Positions 20,877 to 35,915 of a stretch of 64,000 bases of DNA are shown here, piece by piece. Origin of the DNA: Siphonodentalium dalli. Taxonomy: Eukaryota; Mollusca; Scaphopoda; Gadilida; Siphonodentaliidae. The notes below the pieces were generated by a model. That model worked only from the letters and a program-made list of their open reading frames with translations. It was not told where the DNA came from and did no database searches. Position numbers and translations under genes: made by a program. The stretch is from assembly GCA_032622095.1 (NCBI GenBank), contig CP136062.1, positions 159,646,875-159,710,874 on the forward strand, in the 5' to 3' direction. The stretch's first letter is position 1. The number at the start of each line of letters is the position of its first letter.

Positions 20877-21924
20877 CTATTTGAAACTCTATTATTACAG
20901 ATGACCGAATATGTTGAAACTAGCTGAATTATGTCAATAGAAAAACATTGGTAAATCTCGCGTTATGTATTTAAAAAAGCCCAAACTATAATTCCTGAGT
21001 CGTTATTTCGTGGGAATCTGGATACAGAATCTGGATTCAGATTATGGATTAGTCCCCGTACGACTTGGTTCGGTAAACGAACAGACAAGAATCAGTAAAC
21101 GAAGAGACCGTAATCGTAATCTCGTGGTGATCCAGATTCGGATTCCGATTACGGACTCAAATGTTCGTAATGTAAACAAATCGAGATTTCGCCACCTCGG
21201 AGTTTACAAACACAATAAAACATAGGAATCCGTCTCTTGTGTACATATTATTGCAGAATATAAACGATCTATATCAAAGAATTTTAAATGCGGAGACAAA
21301 TTTGTTTTATCGAGTATAAACTGGGAGAATATTACTGAAATTAGCCAAATAATAACGCTATTGATAGTAACGCTGGGGGAGCACTTCGGTTGATGGAGAA
21401 GCAAATCAATGTCGATTTCATTGTCACTTTCATATGTCCATTTCATAATTCCATCCATAAAATACTGCATGTCGATTTCAAATTCGGCGGATACGCCACC
21501 ATTGACCAAATTCATATGAACCTGCATGGATATGTCTTCTGCTTTGTTCGTTATTATAATGTTTCTTCTTATTCAAGAAATAGTAGGATTATATGATATC
21601 GATGGATTATCAAATACACGTATGTACTATCTAGTCTAATAGCAATTTCATGTTTAAAATCTTTTGTTTCGTTAAATTCAGTCGTTTTGCACAATAGTCT
21701 CTGTATAGACAACAAACACAGGCATTTTTTGGCCAACGTGCTGTACAATAGTTGGAAAATAAAGCTTTGCTCATGAAGCTAATGTTGTGGTCTTGTGATC
21801 GCAGGTGAATTGCATCTCCCAATCGCACAAACACAAATGTAAAGCTTATTCTAGGATCTCAGGACTATATAGTGGAAATGTCAGTCAATTTATTGATTAA
21901 GTACCCACACGTACAAGTTCTGGG
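20877..21924. other. No firm feature; weak open frame at 21204-21527
   Basis: The minus frame at 21204-21527 (107 codons) has an acidic stretch (YESDNEIDIDLLLHQPKCSP) and a possible donor 'catgcag/gttcat' near 21525 in the opposite sense, but no domain I recognise. I do not call a gene. Confidence 0.3.
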
Positions 21925-22154
21925 GACGTGGCTGGAGATTTCCTCAAATTTCCGGCCAACTGCACCCCCCCCCCCCCATTGAACCAAACATCAATCTCAC
22001 AGGTTCGCAGAATTCCATTTGCACCCCCTTGGAAATATCCAACCTGACACACACTAAGATTGGAAAATTAACAACTTTTAATGGTTGAAAATATCAAACA
22101 ATGAGAACAATTCCAACCTATATATGGTGTCAAATTAATGTCCAACTAATGTTG
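21925..22154 (+). mobile_element. Left part of a hAT-like repeat split by a later insertion
   Basis: Starts 'ctggggacgtggctggagat' and continues with the C-rich block, 'ttccatttgcaccc' and 'aatatccaacctgacac', as in 52249-53366. The remainder resumes at 28096 with 'aaatttccaactgctggaaa' and ends '...tcgtcacgtccctg' near 28530. Flanks are 'tacaagtt' and 'tacaactg', a possible decayed 8-bp duplication. Confidence 0.6.
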
Positions 22155-25100
22155 TAGTTAGGGAGCCCGCATATGTTCCATTTACACTTTTGCGTACAAA
22201 AGGTTTGACCCCCTAAAGTTGGTACCAATAATGGAACATTCTGAAAAACCGATTTCTTAAGTTGCGCATTCCTGGGGTTTAGGGGCTGCTGAACCCCAAA
22301 AAGTTCAAAAAATCACTTCTATTTACACTTCCGCGTACATCGATGAATTTTGGTTTGATGATACTCCTAAGTGTACTGATTAAGAAAACACAACTTAAGA
22401 AAGGGATTTTCCTGGGGTTTTCAGATAAGAAAGGGGGTCCCATGCTGAACCCCAAAACGTGATTTTTCCCTTTTTTTTACACTTTCGCGTACATCCAAAA
22501 TTTTTGGTCTCAAAGTACTTTGATATATACTAATTATAAAAACACAACTTAAGAAGCAACTTTTCCTGGGGTTTTAAGATAAGAAGGGGGTCATCGGGTC
22601 ACCCCTCAAAACGTAAAAAATCACTTTTATTTACATGATTGCATTCGTCCAACGTGTGTGTATGTGCGTACACCCCTGGAACGTTGCATTATTACAACCA
22701 ATACATCCCTAAATCGATACGATCAACTTAAGAAATATATATTCATGTCGTTTTCTGATAAGAACGAGACTTGTTACCCCCCCCCCCCCCCCCCCCCCAA
22801 ACCACAACACGATCCATTTTCTAGAACTGTAAGTGAGCCAGTTTTATGAAAATTATAGCGCGAAAATCTATTAAAATGTTTACAAATGTATATATTTTCA
22901 TGAAGCTAAGACATAATGACACTTTTTTTGGGCCAAAATTGAAACTCACCATCCAAGATGGCCGCCAAAATGGCCGCCGAATGTTGAAAATATGACATTT
23001 TTTCACAAATATCTTCTAGATCAATTCATGCTGTTTGGAACTGGTTGAGTAATGCAACTTTATTTTGTGTTTTTTATATTAACTGATCATTGGAGCAATT
23101 AAATATGCATTTATTGGGGTCCTAACCCCTTCCAATCCCTAAAAAATTCTATTTTACAGAACGCAGTACAAACTTTTACAAAAAATCACAATTGGGATTC
23201 TAGTCATATTTCAACAAGAAATGAAAAGAACATTGTAATGTAAGTGAGGCATATCATTACCTATGAATATTCCAAATCTCTGGAACCATAAATCTTACCT
23301 TGGCTCAAAATGGCTGCGAAAATGGCCGCTAAAATATGGAAAATGGTAAATATTGCCACAGGGTGTCCTGCAATCGCTTACAAGTTGTGGTTGATGTACA
23401 CAATTGGCTAATCTCTTTTCTATACATTGCATACTAACATGTCTGATGCACCATGGATCATTTTTACTATTGTCACCACTGACATTTACCAGAAATATTG
23501 GACACAAATATCGGCAAGAATTCACTTTTCAGGGTTCGACCATTTGTTCAAGTAAAATGTAACTATCTTTGGATTGAAAGGTGTTTATTGTTTTGGTCTA
23601 TCTTAAATGTGTCACACTACGGTGTTTATAGACTAAATTGCTCAAGATGGCTTCCAAAATGGCAACCAAATTTGTAAAAAGTTAAAAGTTAACATATCCC
23701 GAATATTATTCTCTGCGTTATCCGAAAAAAGTGGCAAATTGTGACTCACTTGGTTATTGTACGTGTTAGTTACAATGTAATTAACTGACAACTACGTTCT
23801 ATTATGTTTGTCCCAGTTCCGTATGGGGCATGACCAATTCATTTTAAAGTTGCAGTATGGAATTTTGCGGAGAACCATATCATTGAAAGGAAATGGGCAG
23901 AACTTTGAGACTGAACTGAGATGAACCATGATATGTGGGTATTCTGGCCCATTATGATAACAATTTATCAACTGGATACAGGGTGGAAGCCAAGATGGTA
24001 GCCAGGGAGTTATGATCATAGATGAGGATAATAGGTATACAGGGAGTTAGTCTATGGTCATGAATGATGTGTTGGTATATAGGGAGTTCCCTGTTGGTAA
24101 CGGTGGGACGTATATTTATATATGTTGTGGATGTGTTATCATTGGTGGTGTATGGAGAGTAGGTTTAGTATCATGGATGGTGTGTATGAGTATGGCAAGT
24201 ATGGAACTTATGAGTGGTCGTATGTGCGGATATTGGTATATCTGGAAGGGCTCACCATTGGTGATGTGCATATGTATACCTGGATTGACTCCATGGTCAT
24301 GGGTTTGGCGAATAGGTATACATGTAGTGGCTGTATGGTCCACGTTGATGTGAATATGTATACAATGAGTGACTGTATGATCGTGAATGTAGTGAATATG
24401 TATACATAGAGTGACTATATGGTCGGGTGTATGTGTATACCTGGTGTTCATGACTCGTGGCTGTATCGTCATTTGTGGTATGTACGGGTATAACCAAGTA
24501 TGGCTGTATGATCAGGTGTACTAGTACATGTACGTGTATAAAGTGGGTGACTATGTTGTCATTTGTGTGGTGTTTATGTACATATGGAGTGACTGTGGTA
24601 ATGGGTGGGTTGTACATGTGTACCTTGGGTGGCTATCGCTTTCCACAATAACTCAAGGATATGTTAATCAACAGAGAGGTCATGTCATATCGTGGAAAGC
24701 GATAGCCAACCATTATCACACAGTCATTACATATATACATAAATACCACAGACATAACAATATAGTTACTCACTGTATACATGTACACCTGGCCCATGAC
24801 CACTGATGACCATACAGCCACGCGTCACAATGCAGGCACACTGGGTATACTCCTAAACATGACCCATAACCATATAGTCACTCCATGTATACCCATTCAT
24901 CTCACCATTGGCCATAAGGTCATCCCCTGTATACCTATTCTCCAAACGCATGGTCAAATGGACAATCAATATATACATCAACACCACAACAATGACCATA
25001 AAGTCATTCCGGTATACATATGCACATCACCAATGGCCATATAGCCACTCGCTTCATACGCATACCCGCACACATGTTACCTGGTATATTCCTTCACCTG

Positions 25101-28095
25101 ACCTATGGCCATATAGTCATGTCAGTATAGTCACTCCATGTATGCATATGCACCTCATCCATGACCATATAGCCACTCGCTATATACACATATCCCTCGC
25201 CCATGACAATAAAGCAACACGTGTGTGTACTGGTATACACATGGCGATACCGACACGAGTCACCAAACAGGAACACCAGGTACATGTATACTCATACGCC
25301 TGTCACCCCCTGTATAGATTTTCATTACATTTATGATCATACAGTCACTACTTGTATACCTACATGTACTCATCTCACCATTAACCATACATTCACTACC
25401 TGTATACCTATTCGACACACATAGTCATATAACCACTCGATATACATATGCAGCCCACCCTAGACCATAGATTCACTCCAGGTATACATGTAACCCTCAC
25501 TAATGGCCATTCAGCCCTTCCAGATATACAAAAAAACCCGCACATACGACCACTCAAACAACCCATCCTTGCATATACACCTCACACATGACAATTCAGC
25601 AATTCACTGTATAATCATACACGCCATCCATGATAATACAGCTAAGTCCTATACACCCACCAATGGTAATACATCCACGATATATATAAATATACATCCC
25701 ACCCGTTACCACAAGGACACTTCCTATGTACCCACACGATCGATAATGTCCACCCAGCTTACTCCAGGTAGTCATATTCAATCATGACCGTACAGTCATT
25801 CCATGTATACCTATACACATTACCCGTAACCATAAAATCACTACCTATTTATCCACACAACCCATCCATGATCATACAGACAACACATGTACATCCCACC
25901 CATGACCTTACATTCACTCCATATATACATAATCAACACATATATGACCATGTAGCTATATCCATACACCACACCAATGACCATACAGGCACACCGGATG
26001 CACCCGTACTGGATATACACAATCATACACCATACAGTCACCCCATGCATACCGATTCACCTCACACCTGACCATGACCTCTCCCTGTATACATAGATGC
26101 ATCTTACCATGGACAACCCACTTATAACCATATAGTCACTCATTGTATACCTACTCACATCAGTCATGACATACAATAACTCCCTACATACCTATTCACC
26201 TCACATATGATCACAGAGTAACTCCCTGGCTACGATCTTGGCATCCACACTGTATCCTGTAGACATTTTTTTTATCATAATGGACCAGAATAGCCAAAGA
26301 TTATGGTCCATCTCAGTTCTGTCTCAAAGTTTGCCCATTTCCTTTCAATAAATATGGCCAAAATCACAAAAGAGGTTCTCGGCAAAATTACATACATTAA
26401 AATGAATTTGTCATGCCCCATACGGAGCTGGGACAACTGGGAATAGAACATGTAGTTGTCAGTTAATTAACTAACACATATAATAACCAAGTGAGTCACA
26501 ATTTGCTACCTTTTCGGATAATGCAGAGAATGTTCGGGATATATGTAAAAAATTAGCATTTTACAAATTTGGTTGCCATTTTGGAAGCCATCTTGAGCAA
26601 TTTGGTCTATAAACACCGTAGTGTGACACATTTAAGATAGACCAAAACAATAAACACCTTTCAATCCAAAGATAGTTATATTTTACCTGAAAAAATGGTC
26701 CAAACCTGAAAACTGAATTTTTGCCAATATTTATGTCAAGTTTTTTTTAGAGAAAAGTCCAATATTTTTGACGATGTCAGTGGTGAAAATAGTAACAATT
26801 AACCATGGTGCATCAGACATGTTAGTATTCAATGTATAGAATGCAGAATGGCCAATTTTATACATCAACACAACTTGTAAGCGATTGCAGGACACGCTGG
26901 TGTAATATTTACCATTTTCCATATTTTGGCGGCCATATTGGCAGCCATTTTGAGCCAAAGTAAGAATTTTGGTTCCAGTGATTTGGAATATGCATAGGCA
27001 ATGATATGCCTCACTCACATTACAAATTTCTGTACATTTCTTGTTGAAATATGACTAGAATCCCAATTGTGATTTTTGTGTGTGAAATTTTATACCGCAT
27101 TCTGTACAATCAAATTTTTGAGGGATCGGAAGGGGTTAGGACCCCAATAAATGCATATTTAATTGCTCCAATGATCAGTTTAATATACAAAATACAAAAT
27201 AAAGTTGCATTACTCAACCAGTTCCAAGCAGCATGAATTGGTCTAGAAGATATTTGTGAAAAAATGTCATATTTTCAACTTCCGGCGGCCATTTTGGCGG
27301 CCATCTTGAATAATGAGTTTCAATTTTGGCCCAAAAAAGTGTCATTATGTCTTAGCTTCACGCAAATATATCCATTTGTATACATTTTACTAGATTTTCC
27401 CGCTATAATTTTCATAAAACTGGCTCACTTATAGTTCTAGAAAATGGATCGTGTTGTGTGGGGGGGGGGGGGGTAACAAGTCTCGTTCTTATCAGAAAAC
27501 GACATGAATATATATTTCTTAAGTTGATCGTATCGATTTAGGGATGTATTGGTTGTGATAGTGCAACGTTCCAGGGGTGTACGCACACACACACACGTTG
27601 GACGAATGCAATCATGTAAATAAAAGTGATTTTTTACGTTTTGAGGGGTGACCCGATAACCCCCTTCTTATCTTAAAACCCCAGGGAAAGTTGCTTCTTA
27701 AGTTGTGTTTTTATAATTAGTATATATCTAAGTACTTTGAGACCAAAAATTATGGATGTACGCGAAAGTGTAAAAAAAAGGGAAAAATCACGTTTTGGGG
27801 TTCAGCATGCGACCCCCTTTCTTATCTGAAAACCCCAGGAAAATCCCTTTCTTAAGTTGTGTTTTCTTAATCAGTACACTTAGGAGTATCATCAAACCAA
27901 AATTCATCGATGTACGCGGAAGTGTAAATAGAAGTGATTTTTGGAACTTTTTGGGGTTCAGCAGCCCCTAAACCCCAGGAATGCGCAACTTAAGAAATCG
28001 GTTTTTCAGAATGTTCCATTATTGGTACCAACTTTAGGGGGTCAAACCTTTTGTACGCAAAAGTGTAAATGGAACATATGCGGGCTCCCTAACTA
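22155..28095. mobile_element. Large non-autonomous foldback transposon, 5.9 kb
   Basis: Arms 22155-24050 and 26195-28095 are reverse complements along about 1.9 kb. Ends: TAGTTAGGGAGCCCGCATAT on the left, ATATGCGGGCTCCCTAACTA on the right. Matching internal landmarks include poly-C at 22776 versus poly-G near 27462, and 'caagatggccgccaaaatgg' at 22955 versus its complement near 27290. The target duplication is either TTG or TA. The core (24050-26195) holds minisatellite arrays, also in opposed orientation. No transposase is recognisable, so mobility would have depended on another element. It inserted into the hAT-like repeat of 21925-22154 and 28096-28530. Confidence 0.85.
24020..26230. repeat. 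Inverted minisatellite core of the foldback element
   Basis: Degenerate 40-50-bp units with 'tatacctggattgactccat' words run forward to about 24630 and reversed from about 24710. The switch point is a hairpin (24631-24646 pairing with 24692-24707, GGCTATCGCTTTCCAC). The array is homologous to 11570-13760. Open frames on both strands reflect the repeat. Confidence 0.75.
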
Positions 28096-28530
28096 TTGTG
28101 TCATGCATGAAATTTCCAACTGCTGGAAATGTACCAAAGTTTAGTTTAAACATATTTATTTCAAATATTTGTCAAATTTAGATAACACATGATATATAAC
28201 ACATACATTTGTTTATACATACAATGGGATTTATGTTATTACACTGAAAACATAAATAATTAGTAATGGAAAAGCAACATGACTACCAAAACAAGTTGAA
28301 CAAATATACAGATCACCGGTCACCCCCTCTTCCGAGTTAGTCATAAGTTTGTATACGTATTTATTTAAAATCGGGTTTGTTTGTTGCGTTTGCTGGCTTG
28401 TACGTATCATTATTTGGAACAGTTAGTCAAAAGAATCCTGATTTTCCTCACATATGAATGACTACACAGCTAAGCAAATTGTACCAAAGTTCGGGGGGTC
28501 GAGACACCCCAACCAACCCTGTCGTCACGT
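28096..28530 (+). mobile_element. Right part of the split hAT-like repeat
   Basis: Continues the repeat broken at 22154: 'aaatttccaactgctggaaa' then, after the insertion at 28142-28479, 'accaaagttcggggggtcga' and a terminal 'tcgtcacgtccctg'. Compare 53300-53366. Confidence 0.6.
28142..28479. mobile_element. 338-bp insertion with 12-bp target duplication
   Basis: TGTACCAAAGTT is present at 28130-28141 and again at 28480-28491. The uninterrupted version is seen in the related repeat near 53310 ('gaccaaagttggggg'). A 12-bp duplication suggests target-primed (LINE/SINE-type) insertion, but no poly(A) tail or internal promoter box is obvious, so the class is unknown. Confidence 0.65.
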
Positions 28531-29814
28531 CCCTGTACAACTGACAAGTTTCGCGTGTTCTTCACAACATCTTCGGAATTTGATTCAGGAGACCTAGAGC
28601 TGTTAGAAATGCTTGCCCTCATCAATAAACACACTTTAACTTGAAAAAAGGATTGGCAGCTAATTATGTGCCGTGTATATACACATAGAAGAATAGCATG
28701 ACTTTCACAACAGACATGAACTTTATAAATATAAGATACAAATGATACTTGTGTCAAATACATGAGCCATGTCTGACGCTGGGAGAACATTAAAAATAGT
28801 TTCGGAGACCACGTGGATTTCAAAATCTGACCTAGAATCGGGAATTAGCTCCGCCCCCGTAATCGGCTTCGGATTCTGAATCCGGATACCCACCAAATAA
28901 CGACTCTGAGGCTCATAACGTATTACACGCACCATTACCGGTGTTTGATCTGAAGCACCCATTTCAAACCAACATAGTCCTATCCAAATTATATATACAT
29001 ACTTATATGTAAAGATACTCTATATCTATATTTCTAAATATATATACCATGTATATAAATGTGTATATCATGCAATAACCTATTAAGAATATTTGAATTG
29101 TTACTAATTTTCTCACTCTGTATGTCACTATACGACAATGGGTTATCCAATAAATTGAATTGAATTGAATGAAGTTGACATAACACATGTTTGAACGTGC
29201 GAAATCTCTTTACCCAAGAACACAAACAGATTCTATATTTACTATAGTCCTGAACGTATACGTGAATCTGTGTCAGTAAACTTTCTATGCATGTGTAGAA
29301 CAAATAAAGGATATACTAACAAATAATTATTGTGGACAAATCCTCCTTTGGAACATTGAAAATCCATGTTCAGAAACATCAATACCACATGTCAAGCGCT
29401 TTCAAATAGTCAATTACGTAGTGTGTCGTTATCGGATATAGAGAACTCTATAGTCGAGGCAACACTTATACAATTTTAAAACATAACATTAATTTTGAAA
29501 GGTACTTGGATAATTTGGACACCAAAAATATGATATCCCTCTTTAAGAAGTTCTTAGTACCTGAAAACAGTGAAATTTTAAATACTTTTCATGCATAAAA
29601 GTAAAGTAAATGAAATTATAATATCCAATTGGTCAATGCATGGTTCTTAAATATTGTGTCACAATAAATCGCTTGTACCAACTTTCACAAAGAAATTCCT
29701 GGCTGATTTTGAGAAAATCCATTTTGAAATACCAGAAATTTTGGCAAAACGTGCATCTGACCCTTAAAACTAGACCGTGTTTCATTTCAATCAACTATAC
29801 ATTTCCAAACGCAG
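28531..29814. other. No recognisable feature
   Basis: AT-rich sequence with a short (GAATT)n run near 29153-29171 and several frames under 120 codons without motifs. Confidence 0.4.
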
Positions 29815-30113
29815 CCCCCTATTATTGGATTGGAATTCCCCCATAAGGTTGGAAAATTTCCAACTGCAAGTAATTTCAAACCAAAATTGGGGTGAAATAT
29901 ACAAAAGTATGCTACGCTGTTGGTCTAACAACAACAAATTCCCCAATAATTATTGGTTGGAAAATCATTCAATGAGAACGATTTCAAAATTATAAGATGC
30001 GAAATTTCCAACAAAATGTTGCGAACTTGCGAGGCATCAAATTTCCAACTGTTGAAAAATTTGAAGTTTTGGGGGTAGGCGCCTACAAACCCCTGTCATC
30101 ACGCCCCTGCCGG
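29815..30113 (+). mobile_element. hAT-like repeat fragment
   Basis: Contains 'taaggttggaaaatttccaa' and a terminal 'tcatcacgcccctg', with the same order as the right half of 52249-53366. No clear left end. Confidence 0.55.
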
Positions 30114-30264
30114 TGGGGGATATCATGCACTGTATCCTGCAGCTTGCATCAGCCATCACAATAAAACATTAAAATTTCTAAGTGTATCTGTACTCAATCC
30201 GCATGTTGCAGCGCGGTTATAACATAGGAATTCCTGCAACGTATCCAAAGAATATATCCGGTTT

Positions 30265-30600
30265 ACACTCGACCTTCGACAAATTAACATGGTGTCTGGC
30301 AGGAATGCCGATCGCTTTCATTGATAGCCATATCTAGATAGCATGCAAACGCAAGCTACTATTAACCCACTTATTCCACACTGTATTTCCAGTTGTATAG
30401 TGTTTTTATTTATATGCAACCATTATATGTTAGTGGATGTCTGACCAGGTAACACGCGGACACTACATCTAGCACACTAGCATGACAGACACAAAGACAG
30501 AGCAATGCACTGGCATGTTGATCAAAAGGCATTTTAGAAAGTTAAACAAGGAGATTATATAATGAAAGAAAAACGGCTTAAAACAGTTTTGCCATATGAA
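30265..30600 (+). repeat. Segmental repeat, copy 1 of 3
   Basis: 'gatagccatatctagatagc' 'atgcaaacgcaag', 'gtctgaccaggtaacacg', 'caatgcactggcatgttga' and 'aaacaaggagattatataat' recur in the same order at 33866-34350 and 34360-34700. Copies 1 and 2 flank the microsatellite-rich array. Confidence 0.75.
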
Positions 30601-31119
30601 TTTCCCCACCTAATATACTGTGGGCTGTGTGGAAATTTTCACCCCTGGTAAAGTGGTCCTGGTAATGTGCTATGAATTGATGTTAGGGCAAACTGATGCT
30701 GTTAACAAAGAGTACCGTTATATATTTTTTTAATTTGTCTTTTTCGCGGTGTTCCGATAATCTGAACATATCCAGGAAAACTGATTATACTGGTTCTATT
30801 AGTTGTTTAAAATCGACTATAATTAAGATGGTTATTCAAACACCAGCGCAGGCATTATTATATTTTTCACAATAATTGTTCTTCGTTGTTTCATACACAC
30901 ACTGGTTTTTTCTCAAATCGCTTGGATTAACCAAACACCACGAAAATGTCAACTTTTGAAAAAATAACGGTACTTTTCCGTAACGGCATCAGTTTGACCT
31001 ACCCGCATCATAGCAATTCAGCGGGACCACCAACGTATAACAGAGTAGCAGGACCAGGGGTGAAACTATGATTTGTCAAATTATCCCACGTTTCCCATAT
31101 AAGTATACTGTAACGTTCG
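30601..31119. other. No recognisable feature
   Basis: AT-rich spacer between a segmental repeat and the array that follows. No coding or repeat signal seen. Confidence 0.4.
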
Positions 31120-33850
<2,731 letters not shown>

Positions 33851-33865
33851 GGGAATGATAGTCTA

Positions 33866-34350
33866 TAGTCTTCGACAATTTAACGGTTACATGGTGTCTG
33901 GCATGAATGTCAGTCGCTGTCATTGATAGCCATATCTAGATAGCATGCAAACGCAAGTTGCGATTTAATCCGCGTATACCATGCATGTACTGCATTTCCA
34001 GTTGTATTGTGTTTTTATTAATATGTAATCAATAACATGTTCAGATGTTAGTGGGTGTCTGACCAGGTAACACGACTGCCACGGTACGATACGACACGAT
34101 AGTTTATTTTGTCACTCGTGACAATTTTCCTTTCGGTCAGAACAATTGACGATAATAATAGAAACATAATATAATGTTATGATTGTATTGATTAGTATAA
34201 AGAAAGAACATGTTCGAACACTACACCAACAGACACAAAGTCAGAGCAATGCACTGGCAGGTTGACCAAAAGGCCTTTTAGAAAGTCAAACAAGGAGATT
34301 ATATAGTGAAAAGAAAGACAGCTTAAAACAGATTTGCCATATGAATAGTC
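33866..34350 (+). repeat. Segmental repeat, copy 2 of 3
   Basis: Homologous to 30265-30600 but with an extra block ('gtcactcgtgacaattttcc', 'aacaattgacgataataata') that copy 3 also has and copy 1 lacks. Confidence 0.75.
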
Positions 34351-34359
34351 TAGTGATGA

Positions 34360-34700
34360 ATAGAATGAGTGATAGTCTAGTTTTCTACAATTTAAATGTT
34401 GCATGGTATCTGGCAGGAATGTCGGTCGCTTTCATTGATAGCCATATCAAGATAGCATGCAAACTCAGGTTATTTTGTCACTCGTGACAACCTTTCGGAC
34501 AGAACAATTTACGATAATAATAGACACATAATATAATGTATGAATTATATTGATTAGTATAAAGAAAGAAAATGTTCGAACACCACATAAAGCACACTGG
34601 CATGACGGACACAAAGTCGGAGTAACGCACTGGCAGGTTGGACAAAAGGCCTTTTAGAAAGTTAAACAAGGAGATTATAGTGAAAAGAAAAACGGCTTAA
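34360..34700 (+). repeat. Segmental repeat, copy 3 of 3
   Basis: Matches copy 2 through 'ttgatagccatatcaagata', 'gtcactcgtgacaacctttc', 'aaaggccttttagaaagtta'. It lacks the 'gtctgaccaggtaac' block. Confidence 0.75.
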
Positions 34701-35225
34701 GAATATTCAAAATATCTCAATTGAAGGAAAAAATCATTGTTCCTTATAGCCAATGTACTGTAGTACTATAACAACTCTTTACACTCACAATATATGAGAG
34801 ATATGTTCGAATTGTGAAAAAAGTGTAGGTCAATAGACAGTTTGACAGGAAATATAAAAAAAAAACACTGCATTATATAGACTATGAACCCAACTAGGGC
34901 ATGCACTCAGTCTACCATTTGAAATCATGACTGTCTGTGAGAAAATAAATAACACATTTCTCATTGTATATTTTAGTTTTTTGACAGCCATTTGCATGAC
35001 TTTTTTGTTTTGTTTTTGAAAAATCACCATGAAACATAATGTCTGAAATGAGGAATCAGTATTGAGTATTTATATCTGCCACATTATTGAAAACGTTGTT
35101 GAATAATAATTATGTTGTTTTGTATTGTTTGACCCTTTACCCTATAAAAACAAATAGTCCTGCACATGAGTGTATTTTCACCCATCCATGGCTCAAATTC
35201 ATTCATTTGTTGCGTATATTCTGTG
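34701..35225. other. No recognisable feature
   Basis: AT-rich with no coding or repeat signal that I can support. Confidence 0.4.
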
Positions 35226-35606
35226 CTTCAGTTATCAAAATCGAGTAATTGCCCAAAAATAATGCTAACCACAGTCAACTATAGTATAAAATTGCCCAAA
35301 ACCTGATATTTGTGAACATTTTGTTCAACGAAATTTTGCAGGTTTCTCAAATACCTGACACAAAAAGCCACTTGATTTTAGAGTTATCCATCTTCATCCG
35401 CAATTTGGTCCGAGACCGTCTTCTCGTTGACTGTTTACTGGGCCACGTAAAATTATCGGTGGAGAAAAATAATATATTTCAAACTTCGATATGTGATCAC
35501 TCCGAGCTTTGGTGTGTGGGTTCCTCGACTCGAATCAAATATGTTTTACTCCCGAAGCCAAGGAAATAGTAATTTGCGAGCGTTAATTCGGATTGTGCAT
35601 CTGTAA
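35226..35606 (+). mobile_element. ~400-bp MITE, copy 3 (left end missing)
   Basis: Starts mid-element at 'cttcagttatcaaaatcgag', then 'attgcccaaaaataatgcta' and 'gttcctcgactcgaatcaaa', ending 'aattcggattgtgcatctgta'. Closest to copy 1. Confidence 0.65.
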
Positions 35607-35744
35607 AGGGACTCAAGGCCTCCGAAATATCACAGAAGTCTGTAAAACAACCATCAAAACAAGTACATGACAAAATAGATTGTCTTTGTTCTTATTTTCA
35701 TTATCAACCCTTCCATGACTGGAGCTTCCTGATTTTAGCGAAAA

Positions 35745-35915
35745 CCCTGTGCCAATGCATTATCCCATATGGAGCCTCGCATATATGAGAATAATTGGCC
35801 TAACAATATTTACCTTGATGTTATAAGCCAGTGCATTCTCTTATATATACGAGGCTCGGTCCCTATATGTGAGACTCGCATATATAAAAGAATGCACTGG
35901 CACATGATATGTAAT
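35745..35915. mobile_element. Double-hairpin repeat (GCATATATAAGAGAATGCA family), decayed
   Basis: 'tgtgccaatgcattatccca' pairs with 'gcatatatgagaataattgg', then 'gccagtgcattctcttatat' pairs with 'atataaaagaatgcactggc'. Two hairpins side by side, as in 41778-42237, with more mismatches. Confidence 0.65.

Noticed and set aside
21204-21596. Overlapping frames of 107 and 68 codons
   Set aside because: Composition is mildly protein-like but there are no recognisable domains, no consistent splice sites in the right sense, and no neighbours.
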